DNA of 64,000 nt from Phascolarctobacterium sp. (GCA_003150755.1 QAMT01000023.1:403581-467580), one strand, 5' to 3'. Counted from the first letter of the stretch, positions 26,211 to 35,633 are shown. Notes: generated from the letters alone by a model not told the origin. Numbers and translations: made by a program.

Positions 26211-27876
26211 CGGGATTCTCCTTTGCTTTGAATAAATTTTTAATTTTTTTATACAGAGGGATTTCCTCCTGTTCAGCAAGCATGTCGAAGAAAGTTTTAG
26301 CCACCACGTTAGTAAAGAAAATCAAAAGCGACAGTACAAAAACAGCGTCAAACTTTTCAAAGTACTGCAATTCTTTAATTTTGGTGGTAATAACCATCGT
26401 CCGCGCGCCTGCCAGAAAAACAATGGCGCTGATTGTTACCATGGCATTGACGAAAAAGTAGCTCAGCATCTGGCAGATAGTTGCCCTTGAGTTGGGAATT
26501 ACTACTTTAATAACCGTTTTCAGCCAGGTATCGCCCATTAAAAGGCCAGTTGTTTCCCAGCTTTCGTTCATTTTGGAAAGCGAGGATTTTATCATTAAAT
26601 ATGGAGTGGTAAAAAAGTGCAGGATATTGGCAATGATTAAAATGGCAAACGTGCTTTGCAGCGGCGTGCCGGAAAAGATGAAGATAAACGCAACGCCCAG
26701 CACCATGCCCGGCACGGTATTGGTAACCATGGCGATAACGTCCATGATAATTTTGCAGTATTTATTAAGGTCCGACCTGGCGTTGACCATTGCCGCCGCG
26801 TAGCACAGCACTGTACCAAGTACCGCTGTAACTGCTGCAACAAAAAGCGAGTTAGCATAAACATCAACCAGCGAACTGTCGCTGAACACACGCTTTAAGG
26901 TATCCAGCGTAAACACCGGTTGGTACGGCCAGCTTTTTACAAACGGCACAATAAACATAATTGCAAAAACCGAAACAAACAGAAGTGTTACTGCCGCAAA
27001 AAACAGACCGAAAGCACCGTCGCGCAGGTAAGAGCGCTGTACCTCGTAGCGGCTGATTTTGTTGTAACGGAAATTGAATTGTTCCATATAGCGCAGCAGA
27101 ATAACGCTGATAACGGAAGGAACCAGCATTGCCATGGCAATTACGCTGCCGCTGCCAAAGTCAGGCAGTGCGCCCATCATCTTCATGTACAGCTCAACGG
27201 CAATTACCTCGTATTCGCCGCCGATAGAAACCGGAATACCGAAATCCGTAAAGCTGAGGAAGAAAGACAGGATAAACGCCGCCATCAGGCTGCCCAAAAG
27301 CGGGCGCACACTCGTCATCCAGAAGGTGCGCAGCATGCTGTCGCCCATAATTTTGGAAACCGTGATAAAGTTCTTGTCGATGTAAAAGAAGGCGTTGTAC
27401 AAAACAAGAAACGCCGGCGGCAGCGTATAAACGATATAGGAAATCAAAAGACCCCAAAAACCGTAAATCGGAAACAGCTGCTCGCCCATCAGCCTTGTAA
27501 TCAGCCCCTGCTTGCCAAAGGAGTAGATAACGGCAAAGCCGTAAGTAATGGAAGGCAAAAACATCGGCATCATAATCACAAGCTGTAAGCCCTCTTTAAT
27601 TTTATTGGGTATGCGCGTTAAATGCAGGCCGTAAGCCAGCATAAAGGCAATTACAACAGTAATGGCCGCCTCCAGCGCGGATATTACAAAACTGTTGCGG
27701 AAGGCCGTAAGAAACGAACCATCCGTTAAAATTTTGCTGTAATTGGCAAGGCTTATGCCGCCGTCTGCCTGAAGCGATTTATAAGCCAGGTTGGCCAGCG
27801 GCAGCCCCAGAAAGAAGCAAAAAGCAATGCTGACAAACCAAAAGCAGAATTTCAGTTCAAAACTTTTTCTGTTCAT
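26194..27876 (-). CDS. AEP ABC transporter permease, fused double unit
   Basis: This 560-residue integral membrane protein contains two permease units in one chain, each with about six membrane helices and its own coupling loop (KIMGDSMLRTFWMTSVRPLLG in the first half, GLLMGDTWLKTVIKVVIPNS in the second). The fusion replaces the separate PhnU and PhnV proteins of Salmonella, as in the FbpB iron permease. The start overlaps the ATPase stop (ATGA). It forms the channel for the binding protein of the next gene. Confidence 0.92.
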   Translation of the reverse strand: MNRKSFELKFCFWFVSIAFCFFLGLPLANLAYKSLQADGGISLANYSKILTDGSFLTAFRNSFVISALEAAITVVIAFMLAYGLHLTRIPNKIKEGLQLVIMMPMFLPSITYGFAVIYSFGKQGLITRLMGEQLFPIYGFWGLLISYIVYTLPPAFLVLYNAFFYIDKNFITVSKIMGDSMLRTFWMTSVRPLLGSLMAAFILSFFLSFTDFGIPVSIGGEYEVIAVELYMKMMGALPDFGSGSVIAMAMLVPSVISVILLRYMEQFNFRYNKISRYEVQRSYLRDGAFGLFFAAVTLLFVSVFAIMFIVPFVKSWPYQPVFTLDTLKRVFSDSSLVDVYANSLFVAAVTAVLGTVLCYAAAMVNARSDLNKYCKIIMDVIAMVTNTVPGMVLGVAFIFIFSGTPLQSTFAILIIANILHFFTTPYLMIKSSLSKMNESWETTGLLMGDTWLKTVIKVVIPNSRATICQMLSYFFVNAMVTISAIVFLAGARTMVITTKIKELQYFEKFDAVFVLSLLIFFTNVVAKTFFDMLAEQEEIPLYKKIKNLFKAKENPDEKFC

Positions 27877-28646
27877 CTTGCAACTCCTGCAACGGCAGCA
27901 GGCATATCGCCAAACAGGCGGAAGATATTATCGCGTTTGATGCGCAGCTGCGACAAAATGAATTTTTCTACAAACTGGGTGCGCGGTTGGGTTACGATAA
28001 CGTGCGGCTGGTCATACTGGGAGATATGCCCTTCGTTGATAATCAGCACTTTATCGGATAAGGTCAGCGCTTCTTCAGGGTCATGCGTAACGATAATGGT
28101 CGTTAAATGGTACTGCTTGGCAATCAGCTGAATACGCTCCTTGATGGATTCTTTGATAACGCCGTCCAGCGCACTCAAAGGTTCGTCCAAAAGCAAAATT
28201 TTCGGTTTCATTACCAGTGTGCGTGCCAGGGCAACCCTTTGCTTCTGTCCGCCGCTGAGCTGGTCGATGCGTTTGTTCAAATGTTCTTTCAGCCCAAGCA
28301 GGTCAATAAGTTCTTTAACTTCGTCCGGTGTAGAAATGCCCGGTTTGTTGCGCAGCCCGTAAACAATGTTTTCGTAAGCATTGAGATTAGGAAACAGCGC
28401 GTAATCCTGAAACACAATGTTAAAGCCGCGGTCCTTCATCGGCACTTTGGTTAAGTCCTTGCCGTCAAAAATAATCCGGCCGCCGTCAATTTCCGTCAGC
28501 CCTAAAACGGCATTCAAAAGCGTGGTTTTGCCGCTGCCGGACGGTCCTAAAATTGAAACTATTTCGCCGTCATTAATATCCAGCGAAATGCCGTCTAAAA
28601 TGACTTTGCCGTCATACGATTTGCGGATATCCTTTAATTCCAGCAT
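27873..28646 (-). CDS. AEP ABC transporter ATP-binding protein
   Basis: This 257-residue ATPase has Walker A GPSGSGKTT, Q-loop IVFQDYALFP, signature LSGGQKQR, Walker B ILLLDEPLSALD and the H-loop IIVTHDPEEAL. A short C-terminal regulatory tail follows. It resembles PhnT and FbpC of the spermidine/iron/AEP group. I start at ATG 28646, where GGAGG lies 9 bases upstream; the longer open frame has no such site and would cover the promoter. First gene of the operon: ATPase, permease, binding protein, phnW. Confidence 0.93.
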   Translation of the reverse strand: MLELKDIRKSYDGKVILDGISLDINDGEIVSILGPSGSGKTTLLNAVLGLTEIDGGRIIFDGKDLTKVPMKDRGFNIVFQDYALFPNLNAYENIVYGLRNKPGISTPDEVKELIDLLGLKEHLNKRIDQLSGGQKQRVALARTLVMKPKILLLDEPLSALDGVIKESIKERIQLIAKQYHLTTIIVTHDPEEALTLSDKVLIINEGHISQYDQPHVIVTQPRTQFVEKFILSQLRIKRDNIFRLFGDMPAAVAGVAR

Positions 28647-28700
28647 TTTTTCAATCCTCCATAACGTGCTTAAAAGCATCAGATTTGCGTCTTCCCCATT

Positions 28701-28740
28701 ATTGTAACCACGCCTTCTGTCCACTGCAAGCGTATTTACG
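28701..28740 (-). promoter_or_regulatory. promoter of the AEP importer-phnW operon
   Basis: On the minus strand TTGCAG (28724-28729) and TACAAT (28701-28706) are 17 bp apart. Touching the -35 box upstream is CGTA-TT-TACG (28731-28740), an inverted repeat whose half-sites recur in front of the DeoR gene (36416-36433), so both may be read by that regulator. Confidence 0.6.
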
Positions 28741-28850
28741 TTTATTTAACTGTACTTTGCACAGGTTTTACATTACTCTGCAAAACTTCATACTGCTTTA
28801 ATATGATTTTACTTAAAATCAAAGTTTTGCCGTAAAATGCCGCAAAAAAA

Positions 28851-28880
28851 AGCAGGCAGTGCTTTAAAACACTGTCTGCT
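28851..28880 (-). terminator. ychF terminator
   Basis: AGCAGACAGTG pairs with CACTGCCTGCT (one mismatch) with an 8-base loop, followed by eight T residues on the minus strand, just after the ychF stop. Confidence 0.87.
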
Positions 28881-28906
28881 TGCTGCTGTTTACTGCAAAT
28901 GTTCAA

Positions 28907-30013
28907 TTATACATTAAAACGGAACTCTACAACGTCGCCGTCCTGCATTACGTAATCCTTGCCCTCCAGGCGGACCAGGCCTTTTTCACGCGCTGCCGCT
29001 TTGCTGCCGCACGCCACCAAATCATCGTAAGATACAATTTCGGCACGGATAAAGCCGCGTTCAAAGTCGCTGTGGATTTTGCCTGCCGCCTGCGGTGCTT
29101 TGGTGCCCTGTTTAATCGTCCAGGCACGGCTTTCGGTTTCACCGGCGGTAAGATAGGTCATCAGTCCCAAAAGCTTAAAGCCGGCTTTTATAAGGCGGTC
29201 AAGCCCGGTTTCTTCAAGCCCTGCCATTTCTAAAAATTCTTTGGCTTCGTCATCGGGAAGTTCGGCAATTTCCGATTCCATCTTGGCGGATACAGTAATG
29301 GTTTCTGCGCCTTCTTCGGCTGCGTATTTCATAACAGCCTGCACATGCGGGTTCTTCTCCGGCTGTGCCACTTCGTCTTCAGCGACATTAGCAACATACA
29401 GCACCGGTTTCATCGTCAGCAGGTGCAGCTCGGTCAAAAATTCTTTTTCTTCATCAGTCAGCCCCAAACGGCGCGCCGGAACAGCTTCGGACAAGCCTTC
29501 CATAACTTTATCCAGCACGGCTTTTTCTACCGGCACTTTTTTATCGCCGGTTTTAAGCAATTTAACAAGGCGTTCCTGGCGTTTTTCAACGGTTTCCATA
29601 TCGGCCAGGCACAGCTCGGTGTTGATGATTTCAATATCGCGCAGCGGGTCGATGCTGCCTTCCACGTGGGTAATGTTGCCGTCCTCAAAGCAGCGCACAA
29701 CCTGCGCCACGGCGTCAACTTCGCGAATATGCGCCAAAAACTTGTTGCCCAGGCCCTCGCCTTTGGAGGCACCCTTAACAAGCCCTGCGATATCGACAAA
29801 GCGCATCGCCGCCGGCACAATCTTTTTGGATTTGAACATTTCGCCCAGCACGTTTAGACGCGCGTCCGGCACATCAACAACGCCTACGTTAGGCTCAATG
29901 GTGCAGAAAGGATAATTGGCCGCCTCCGCACCGGCTTTGGTAATAGCGTTGAACAGCGTGCTTTTGCCGACGTTAGGCAGGCCGACAATACCTACTTCTA
30001 AATTTGTACTCAC
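28907..30013 (-). CDS. ychF: redox-regulated P-loop ATPase YchF/OLA1
   Basis: YchF is a conserved ribosome-associated TRAFAC ATPase. The 368-residue protein has G1 GLPNVGKSTLFNAI, the G3 DIAGLVKGASKGEGLGNKF, a coiled-coil hairpin in the middle (about 130-200), and the C-terminal TGS domain (LGLMTYLTAGETESRAWTIK to the terminal DGDVVEFRFNV). The start is GTG 30013 after GGGAGC. It has its own terminator and splits the two AEP operons, though it has no known role in phosphonate use. Confidence 0.97.
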   Translation of the reverse strand: MSTNLEVGIVGLPNVGKSTLFNAITKAGAEAANYPFCTIEPNVGVVDVPDARLNVLGEMFKSKKIVPAAMRFVDIAGLVKGASKGEGLGNKFLAHIREVDAVAQVVRCFEDGNITHVEGSIDPLRDIEIINTELCLADMETVEKRQERLVKLLKTGDKKVPVEKAVLDKVMEGLSEAVPARRLGLTDEEKEFLTELHLLTMKPVLYVANVAEDEVAQPEKNPHVQAVMKYAAEEGAETITVSAKMESEIAELPDDEAKEFLEMAGLEETGLDRLIKAGFKLLGLMTYLTAGETESRAWTIKQGTKAPQAAGKIHSDFERGFIRAEIVSYDDLVACGSKAAAREKGLVRLEGKDYVMQDGDVVEFRFNV

Positions 30014-30110
30014 ATCTATCGCTCCCTATGTTTACAATCTTACTATCTTATTATTTTACAATAATTAGCTGTAAAAAGCAAAAGAAAGCAGTGCAAACTG
30101 GCGTTAAAAA

Positions 30111-30133
30111 CAAAAAAGCAGCCCGAAGGCTGC
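30111..30133 (-). terminator. terminator of the phnX-phnDCEE operon
   Basis: GCAGCC pairs with GGCTGC around a TTCG-type loop, followed by TTTTTTGTTTTT on the minus strand, 11 bases after the last phnE stop. Confidence 0.87.
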
Positions 30134-30144
30134 CGCAAAACAAC

Positions 30145-30978
30145 TCAACGCAATTTATTTTTAATGAAAATGAACACTCTTTCAATGGTATAGGCAAAAG
30201 CAAATACCAGAAGAATAGCAACACCGGCCGTTCCATATTCATAGCCCTGAATACTGCGGGAGATGATAAAGCCGATGCCGCCTGCGCCAATCATGCCCAA
30301 AATAGCACATTCGGAAAAATTGATTTCAAAGCGCATGGCAATCCACGCCACAAGCTGCGATAACGCCGCCGGCAGCACTGCGTTAAAAAATACGCCGATT
30401 CTGCCGACGCCGGTCGCCTGCAAAGCTTCAATAGTTTCTGCCGGTATGCTTTCAAAACTTTGGGCAAAGGCACGGGTAAAAAATGCCGTTGTATGCACGC
30501 ACAAACCTGCAATACCGGCAGCAGGCCCCATACCCAGGCAGACCATCATCAAAAGTACCCACACAGGCGTGGGCACCGCGCGCAGAAACGTAAACCACGA
30601 CTGCACCAGTATGGCAAACCAGCGCACGCCAAAAACATTTTCTGCCGCAAACATGCCAAAAAACAAGCCCAGCACAACACTGTAAATGGTAGAAAGCACG
30701 GTTATGCAGATGGTTTCCCACATTGCCTGCGCAATTAAATCCATAAATTTAAAATCAAACTGTATCAGGCGGTAAAATACTGCGCCGATATCGGGCACAC
30801 GCCCTAAAATTTTTACCCAGTCAATATCAAGATAAACCAGGCTTATAAGGCTTAGCAGCAAAGTACCTGCCATAAAAAACGGTATAGACTTGTTTTTATC
30901 AAGGCAATCCGTTTTAATTTTTTTATTGAAGCCATAGCGGATAATTACTGACGGCATATTAGCTGCGTTATCCCTCAT
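30145..30978 (-). CDS. phnE: phosphonate ABC transporter permease PhnE (second)
   Basis: This 277-residue inner-membrane permease has about six helices, and the coupling motif in EALQATGVGRIGVFFNAVLPAA matches the EAA loop of PhnE. FNFSE-like residues in MRFEINFSECAILGMIGAGGIG are typical of the family's C-terminal part. Its ATG overlaps the stop of the first phnE (ATGA). It should pair with the other PhnE to make a heterodimeric channel. Confidence 0.93.
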   Translation of the reverse strand: MRDNAANMPSVIIRYGFNKKIKTDCLDKNKSIPFFMAGTLLLSLISLVYLDIDWVKILGRVPDIGAVFYRLIQFDFKFMDLIAQAMWETICITVLSTIYSVVLGLFFGMFAAENVFGVRWFAILVQSWFTFLRAVPTPVWVLLMMVCLGMGPAAGIAGLCVHTTAFFTRAFAQSFESIPAETIEALQATGVGRIGVFFNAVLPAALSQLVAWIAMRFEINFSECAILGMIGAGGIGFIISRSIQGYEYGTAGVAILLVFAFAYTIERVFIFIKNKLR

Positions 30979-31778
30979 CTTTCCAGTTCCTTTCTGAGCA
31001 TACCGGTAATCCTGTCAACAACAATTACCACTGCCGCGATAATAAGTATAATACTGAAGGCCATATGGTAATTGAAAGATTTGATATAAGAAAACAGCAC
31101 CATGCCGACACCGCCGCCGCCAACCATACCGACAATAGTAGACGCCCTGACATTAACTTCAAGGCAGTACAAAAACCAGGCTAAAAAGCCGCTGATGCAG
31201 CTTGGCAGAATGCCGTGCGCAACGCGCTGCCAGAAACCCGCGCCGACAGCCTGCAAGCTTTCGAGGCAGTCAACGGAAATATCTTCCATTGTTTCGGTAA
31301 AGGCCCTGACCATAAAGGCAAAGCTGGTAATCAGCAAAGCAAAAAAGCCTACGCCGGTGCCGATGCCCAGCGACGAAAAAAGGATAAACGCCCAGACCAG
31401 CGCCGGTATATTGCGTAAAAAAGTGGCAAAACCGCGCACTATTTTAGCCATTTTAGGAAACGGCGACACCAGTTCACTTGCAAAGAGCGCCGTAAAAAAA
31501 GCTAAAATACCGGCAATAGTTGTAGAAGAAATAGCCATGGCAACCGTAACCAGTACACTGTCGGTAATAATTGCCAGCCTGCTGCCGGTGGGGATTTCCG
31601 GAGGAAAAAAATCTTCCTCCAGAAAAATCCAGAACTGGTCCAGGTTACTGATAACGCTGAAAGGCGAAAACTCTGCAAAATAACTGCAAATTGCAAATAA
31701 AACGGCAACTACGGCAAAAAAGATGTCATAAACCCTTTTTTCAGCAGGCGACATAATTGAAATGCTGCGTTTCATCAT
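30975..31778 (-). CDS. phnE: phosphonate ABC transporter permease PhnE (first)
   Basis: This 267-residue permease has about six helices, with the coupling loop ESLQAVGAGFWQRVAHGILPSC and C-terminal CLEVNVRASTIVGMVGGGGVGM. I choose ATG 31778, five to six bases after GGAGGGG, over an upstream TTG. The gene begins within the last 38 bases of phnC, so translation is coupled. It is paralogous to the PhnE encoded next. Confidence 0.92.
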   Translation of the reverse strand: MMKRSISIMSPAEKRVYDIFFAVVAVLFAICSYFAEFSPFSVISNLDQFWIFLEEDFFPPEIPTGSRLAIITDSVLVTVAMAISSTTIAGILAFFTALFASELVSPFPKMAKIVRGFATFLRNIPALVWAFILFSSLGIGTGVGFFALLITSFAFMVRAFTETMEDISVDCLESLQAVGAGFWQRVAHGILPSCISGFLAWFLYCLEVNVRASTIVGMVGGGGVGMVLFSYIKSFNYHMAFSIILIIAAVVIVVDRITGMLRKELER

Positions 31779-32547
31779 CTGCCCCTCCAATTAAATTAGC
31801 CTTGCTTGTGCCGTAAATCTTTTCAACAATTTCATCGGTAAGCTCATCGGGCCTGCCGTCAAACACGATAGTGCCTTTGGAAAGGCCGATAATACGGGTG
31901 GAATATTTTTTAGCGGTTTCCAGCTGATGTAAATTAACAATACAGGTAATGTGTCTGGTTTTAACAAGTCCTGCCAGAATATCCATAATATTTTTGGCAC
32001 TGGAAGGGTCAAGCGATGCAATCGGCTCATCTGCCAGAAGGATTTTAGGTTTTTGCATAATTGCCCGGGCAATACCGACGCGCTGCTTCTGCCCGCCGGA
32101 TAAATCGGAGGCGCGGTTGTAGCAAAACGCACCCAGCCCCATTTCTTCCAGCAGCCTGATGGCACGCAGTTTCTCATCCTCCGGGTAAATACCCAAAATG
32201 CCCTTAATGCCATCCAGATAACCGAGGTAACCGTGCAGCACATTTTGCAGAACCGAAAGGCGGTACACAAGGTTATAATTCTGGAAAATCATGCCAACCT
32301 TGCGGCGCACGGCACGCAGCTTTTTGCCGCCGATATGCGTAATATCTTCGCCGTCTAAAATAATCGTCCCATCAGACACATCTATAAGGCGGTTGATAGT
32401 ACGCAAAAGCGTACTTTTGCCGCTGCCGCTGGGGCCGATGACCGAAACCAGTTCACCCGCGCCAATCTCCAACGATATGTTATGCAGAGCATGCACATTA
32501 TTGCTGTAATATTTATTTACATTTTCAAACTTCAGAACATTCCCCAT
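31741..32547 (-). CDS. phnC: phosphonate ABC transporter ATP-binding protein PhnC
   Basis: This 268-residue ATPase has Walker A GPSGSGKST, Q-loop IFQNYNLVYRLSVLQNVL (the NLV..L phrase typical of PhnC), signature LSGGQKQR and Walker B ILLADEPIASLD. The H-loop reads IVNLHQLETA. A C-terminal stretch of about 15 residues past the usual end overlaps the next gene. GGGAGG precedes the ATG. It powers the PhnD-PhnE-PhnE importer. Confidence 0.95.
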   Translation of the reverse strand: MGNVLKFENVNKYYSNNVHALHNISLEIGAGELVSVIGPSGSGKSTLLRTINRLIDVSDGTIILDGEDITHIGGKKLRAVRRKVGMIFQNYNLVYRLSVLQNVLHGYLGYLDGIKGILGIYPEDEKLRAIRLLEEMGLGAFCYNRASDLSGGQKQRVGIARAIMQKPKILLADEPIASLDPSSAKNIMDILAGLVKTRHITCIVNLHQLETAKKYSTRIIGLSKGTIVFDGRPDELTDEIVEKIYGTSKANLIGGADDETQHFNYVAC

Positions 32548-32583
32548 AAAAAATTTCCTCCCGCCTTACGGCGCAATCAAGCA

Positions 32584-33498
32584 TCAATGAGCATTGATAT
32601 TTTTATTCAGCTCAACAATCGGCTGATAATCTTCCATGCTGCATTCTATAAAACGTGCGTTAGGCACTTTAATTACTTTATCAAAGTAATCTTTATTGTT
32701 GTATTCTACCAGGAATTTGGTCAAAGCTTTTTTCAAATCTTCGTTAACGGTTTTGCCGACAATCATTGCTTCTGCCGGAATTGCTGCCGAAGAATGTACT
32801 ACCCTTACAGCGTTTTCATCGGCATTGACGTTTTTAAATTCGGAAGCCATAATCTGGTCGGAAATCGGCACAATGTCAACATCACCTTTAATTACAGCCT
32901 GCAAACCGGCCTGATGTTTGCCGGAAAAACTTACAGCTTCAAAAAATTCACCGTTGGTGTGGATTTTTTCGTTAGTCAAATGCTCATCCGGAAATGCTTT
33001 CATAATTTCGGAAGTCGGCACAAGGTTGCCGGAGGTAGAATCCGGGTCTACAAAAGCAATGGTTTTGCCTTTAAAATCTTTAATGCTGTTGATTTCTTTG
33101 TTATTGGCGTTGACGATAAAAACAGAATGGTAAACTGCTTTGGATTTATCGCCGTCCGGAGCTTTCATAACAATCGGGGTTGCACCTGCACGGTCGGATG
33201 CCATTGCTACTGACAACGCACCGAGATAAGCCATATCGGCTTTGCCGGTACGCAGAGCTTCGATAATAGCGGTATAATCGCTGGCCTGAATTTCCTTGAC
33301 ATCCATATTGATTGCTTTGCCGAGGTCTTTGGCAAGGCTGCTTCTGGCATCGGTGCTTTGCTCGGTTGATTCGTTAGGAGCATAAGCAATAGTAAAAGTT
33401 TTCTTTTCGGCTTGTTCAGAGTTTCCGCCGCAGCCGGCTGCAAAGCTGCCAAAAGCTACCATTGCGGACAAAAGAATGCAGGCTACACTTTTTTTCAT
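32584..33498 (-). CDS. phnD: phosphate/phosphonate-binding lipoprotein PhnD
   Basis: This 304-residue binding protein has a lipoprotein signal ending FGSFAAGCGG. The PhnD-type fold shows in FTIAYAPNESTEQSTDARSS, DYTAIIEALRTGKADMAYLG and IAFVDPDSTSGNLVPT, stretches that line the phosphonate pocket of PhnD. It delivers its ligand to PhnCEE. Since another AEP importer is encoded at 25-28 kb, its ligand may be a different phosphonate, phosphite, or AEP at another affinity. AAAGGAG precedes the ATG. Confidence 0.94.
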   Translation of the reverse strand: MKKSVACILLSAMVAFGSFAAGCGGNSEQAEKKTFTIAYAPNESTEQSTDARSSLAKDLGKAINMDVKEIQASDYTAIIEALRTGKADMAYLGALSVAMASDRAGATPIVMKAPDGDKSKAVYHSVFIVNANNKEINSIKDFKGKTIAFVDPDSTSGNLVPTSEIMKAFPDEHLTNEKIHTNGEFFEAVSFSGKHQAGLQAVIKGDVDIVPISDQIMASEFKNVNADENAVRVVHSSAAIPAEAMIVGKTVNEDLKKALTKFLVEYNNKDYFDKVIKVPNARFIECSMEDYQPIVELNKNINAH

Positions 33499-33516
33499 TT
33501 TTTCATTCTCCTTTGC

Positions 33517-34638
33517 TTAAAGAACTGTTTCTAAAATTTCTTTGACATTTTGCGCGGTTAAATCCGCAGGGTTATTATCAGCACGGCCTTTGGTCATGCT
33601 ATGGGCGATAATTTCTTCAAAATCTTCTTCCTTAGCGCCCCACTGGCTTAATTTGCACGGGCTGCCGGATTTTTCGAGAATAGTATTTATTTTTTCGCCA
33701 AGCTCTTTGACATCGGCTGCGCCGAAAGCTGCCAGAAGCTCTTCGCGGCGGCGGATATACGGCATGTTAAGGCGCATTACCGGCGCCAAAAGAATGCTTA
33801 CAGCTACGCCGTGCGGTATATGGTACTTCATCGTCAGAGGATATGAAATGGAATGGCAGGCAGTAGTGCGCGTGTTGCTGAAAGCCAGCCCCGCCAGCAT
33901 GCTGCCCTGGGCCATGCAGTCGTGCGCTTCTTCCTTTCCGCACAAAAGCCCGTCAAGGTTATTCATAATAATTTTAATGGCTGCCAGTGCCGCTGCACGC
34001 GATACCGTATTGCTTGCCTTGGCCCAGTAGCTTTCCGTTGCGTGGCAGACAGCATCCAGCGCGGAAGATACCGCCAGCTTAACCGGCATGCTGGATGCCA
34101 GCACCGGGTCTACAACGGCGGCATAAGCATAGTTTTCCTGCGTATCGACAGAATATTTTTTATCGTGTTCAGAATCCCACACCGTCGCCCAGCAGGTTAC
34201 TTCGCTACCGGTACCGGCGGTTGTCGGTACGCCAATCCATTTGCAAACCGGTTTTTTGTAGGTTTTATATTCAATCAGGCTGCGCATGGCTTCCATAGAT
34301 TCAATTTCCTGCGCATACAGGCAGCACAGCGATTTACCTACATCCAGCACGCTGCCGCCGCCCACGGCGATAACCAGCCCGTAGCCTGCGTTTTTGGTTT
34401 CGTTGTAGATTTCGTACAGCTGAAACATTTCCGGATTGGACCAGGCAAAGGTTTTGATATCCAGTTTATCTGCATAAACAGCGGCTGTTTCTTTAATGTA
34501 ACGGTTTTGCAGCACGCTTTCATCCCAGACCAGCAGCAAAATTTTATCAGGGTTCAGGCCCTTTACCAGCTGTGGCAGCACGGCAAGGCTGCCTTTGCCC
34601 TGGTAGGTACGCACAGGGTTATAATATGTATTCAACAA
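33517..34638 (-). CDS. iron-containing alcohol dehydrogenase of the phosphonate operon
   Basis: This 373-residue group III dehydrogenase uses a divalent metal and NAD(P)H. Cofactor motifs are VIAVGGGSVLDVGKS and PTTAGTGSEVT; metal ligands appear in SSALDAVCHATESY (Asp, His) and ACHSISYPLTMKYHIPHG (two His). Within a phnX operon two reactions are possible: reduction of phosphonoacetaldehyde to 2-hydroxyethylphosphonate (PhpC-like), or of the acetaldehyde released by PhnX to ethanol. The sequence alone does not decide. The start is TTG after AGGAGG (34638, or the next TTG). Confidence 0.85.
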   Translation of the reverse strand: MLNTYYNPVRTYQGKGSLAVLPQLVKGLNPDKILLLVWDESVLQNRYIKETAAVYADKLDIKTFAWSNPEMFQLYEIYNETKNAGYGLVIAVGGGSVLDVGKSLCCLYAQEIESMEAMRSLIEYKTYKKPVCKWIGVPTTAGTGSEVTCWATVWDSEHDKKYSVDTQENYAYAAVVDPVLASSMPVKLAVSSALDAVCHATESYWAKASNTVSRAAALAAIKIIMNNLDGLLCGKEEAHDCMAQGSMLAGLAFSNTRTTACHSISYPLTMKYHIPHGVAVSILLAPVMRLNMPYIRRREELLAAFGAADVKELGEKINTILEKSGSPCKLSQWGAKEEDFEEIIAHSMTKGRADNNPADLTAQNVKEILETVL

Positions 34639-34651
34639 TAAGCCCTCCTAA

Positions 34652-35443
34652 TTATAATCGTTCGTTAATTTTGGCAATAACTTCCGGCAGCTCGGTAATA
34701 TCTTCAATTACATAATCTGCACCGGCCTCAAGGTAAGTTTTTCTTGCTTTTTCGTGCAGTTCTTTGCGTGCAGCGTCATCAAGCGCGTTGTATTCAGCTT
34801 CGTTTAAACCAACAACGCTGCTGCCTTTGATAATGCCGACAGACCAGGCGCCTGCATTTTTGCCTTCCAGAATATCCATTACGGTATCACCGGCTTTTAC
34901 AACCAGCTTCGGCGGATAAACATTTAACTGGCGCATGCACTCAAACACCATAAACGGGGTCGGGCGGCTGTATTCGGTAACGTCCGGAGTTACAACGCAG
35001 TCCGGCTCATAACCCTGCTCTTTGGCAACCGGCAGCACATACTGCATAATATCAGAAGTGTAACCGGTGGTAGAACCGATTTTCAGACCCATTTCGCGCA
35101 GCTTGTCAATGGTTTCCTTTACGCCGGGGATAAGTTTGCTGTATTCGGTAACAACCGTGCGCAGGTTTGCTTCAAAGCACTGGTAAACTTCTTCAATATC
35201 GTCTTCGTTCCAGCTGCGGCTGTAAGCACCCTGCCAAAGCTGACGGCCTCTTTCGGTGCTAAGCATTGTTTTGATGTGGGCTTTTTTCTCCATGCCCATC
35301 GGCGCGTTAATTTCGTCTTTGGTAAATACCAGGCCTTTCTGGCGGAAAGTCCTGTCAAAAACGTCAACCGGTGCCTGAGAACCAAAGTCCGTAGTTGTTC
35401 CTGCCCAATCAAATACTGCCAGTTTAATCTGCTGTTTTTCCAT
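34652..35443 (-). CDS. phnX: phosphonoacetaldehyde hydrolase PhnX
   Basis: PhnX (phosphonatase) splits the C-P bond of phosphonoacetaldehyde to acetaldehyde and phosphate. The 263-residue HAD protein has the nucleophile in VFDWAGTTTDFG (Asp12), the Schiff-base lysine in the cap (PMGMEKKAHIKTML, near residue 53), STTGYTSD as motif II, and VKAGDTVMDI plus NAGAWSVGI as the acidic motif region. These lysine and DWAGT features distinguish PhnX from other HAD enzymes. AAAGGAG lies before the ATG. First gene of the phnX-ADH-phnDCEE operon. Confidence 0.97.
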   Translation of the reverse strand: MEKQQIKLAVFDWAGTTTDFGSQAPVDVFDRTFRQKGLVFTKDEINAPMGMEKKAHIKTMLSTERGRQLWQGAYSRSWNEDDIEEVYQCFEANLRTVVTEYSKLIPGVKETIDKLREMGLKIGSTTGYTSDIMQYVLPVAKEQGYEPDCVVTPDVTEYSRPTPFMVFECMRQLNVYPPKLVVKAGDTVMDILEGKNAGAWSVGIIKGSSVVGLNEAEYNALDDAARKELHEKARKTYLEAGADYVIEDITELPEVIAKINERL

Positions 35444-35507
35444 TTCATTTGCTCCTTTGCTGTTTTTTGCGTTTTATTTTTATTATCTTGCTGTTTTTTA
35501 CAGCTTT

Positions 35508-35536
35508 ATAATAACCTTATTATCACATTCAGACAA
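35508..35536 (-). promoter_or_regulatory. phnX operon promoter with overlapping dyad
   Basis: On the minus strand TTGTCT (35531-35536) and TATTAT (35508-35513) are 17 bp apart. The dyad ATAATAA-CC-TTATTAT (35508-35523) covers the -10 box, so a bound regulator would block the polymerase. The DeoR protein encoded upstream is the obvious candidate. Confidence 0.6.
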
Positions 35537-35579
35537 GCAAATATAAATAAAGTTATTTTAAAATCCGTGTAAAATAAAA

Positions 35580-35616
35580 AACCGCAGCCGCGGATATAAT
35601 TTCCGTAAGCTGCGGT
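35580..35616 (-). terminator. deoR terminator
   Basis: ACCGCAGC pairs with GCTGCGGT with inner CGG pairing, followed by TTTTTTA on the minus strand, about 18 bases after the DeoR stop. Confidence 0.85.
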
Positions 35617-35633
35617 AATTCTGCTATTTACTT

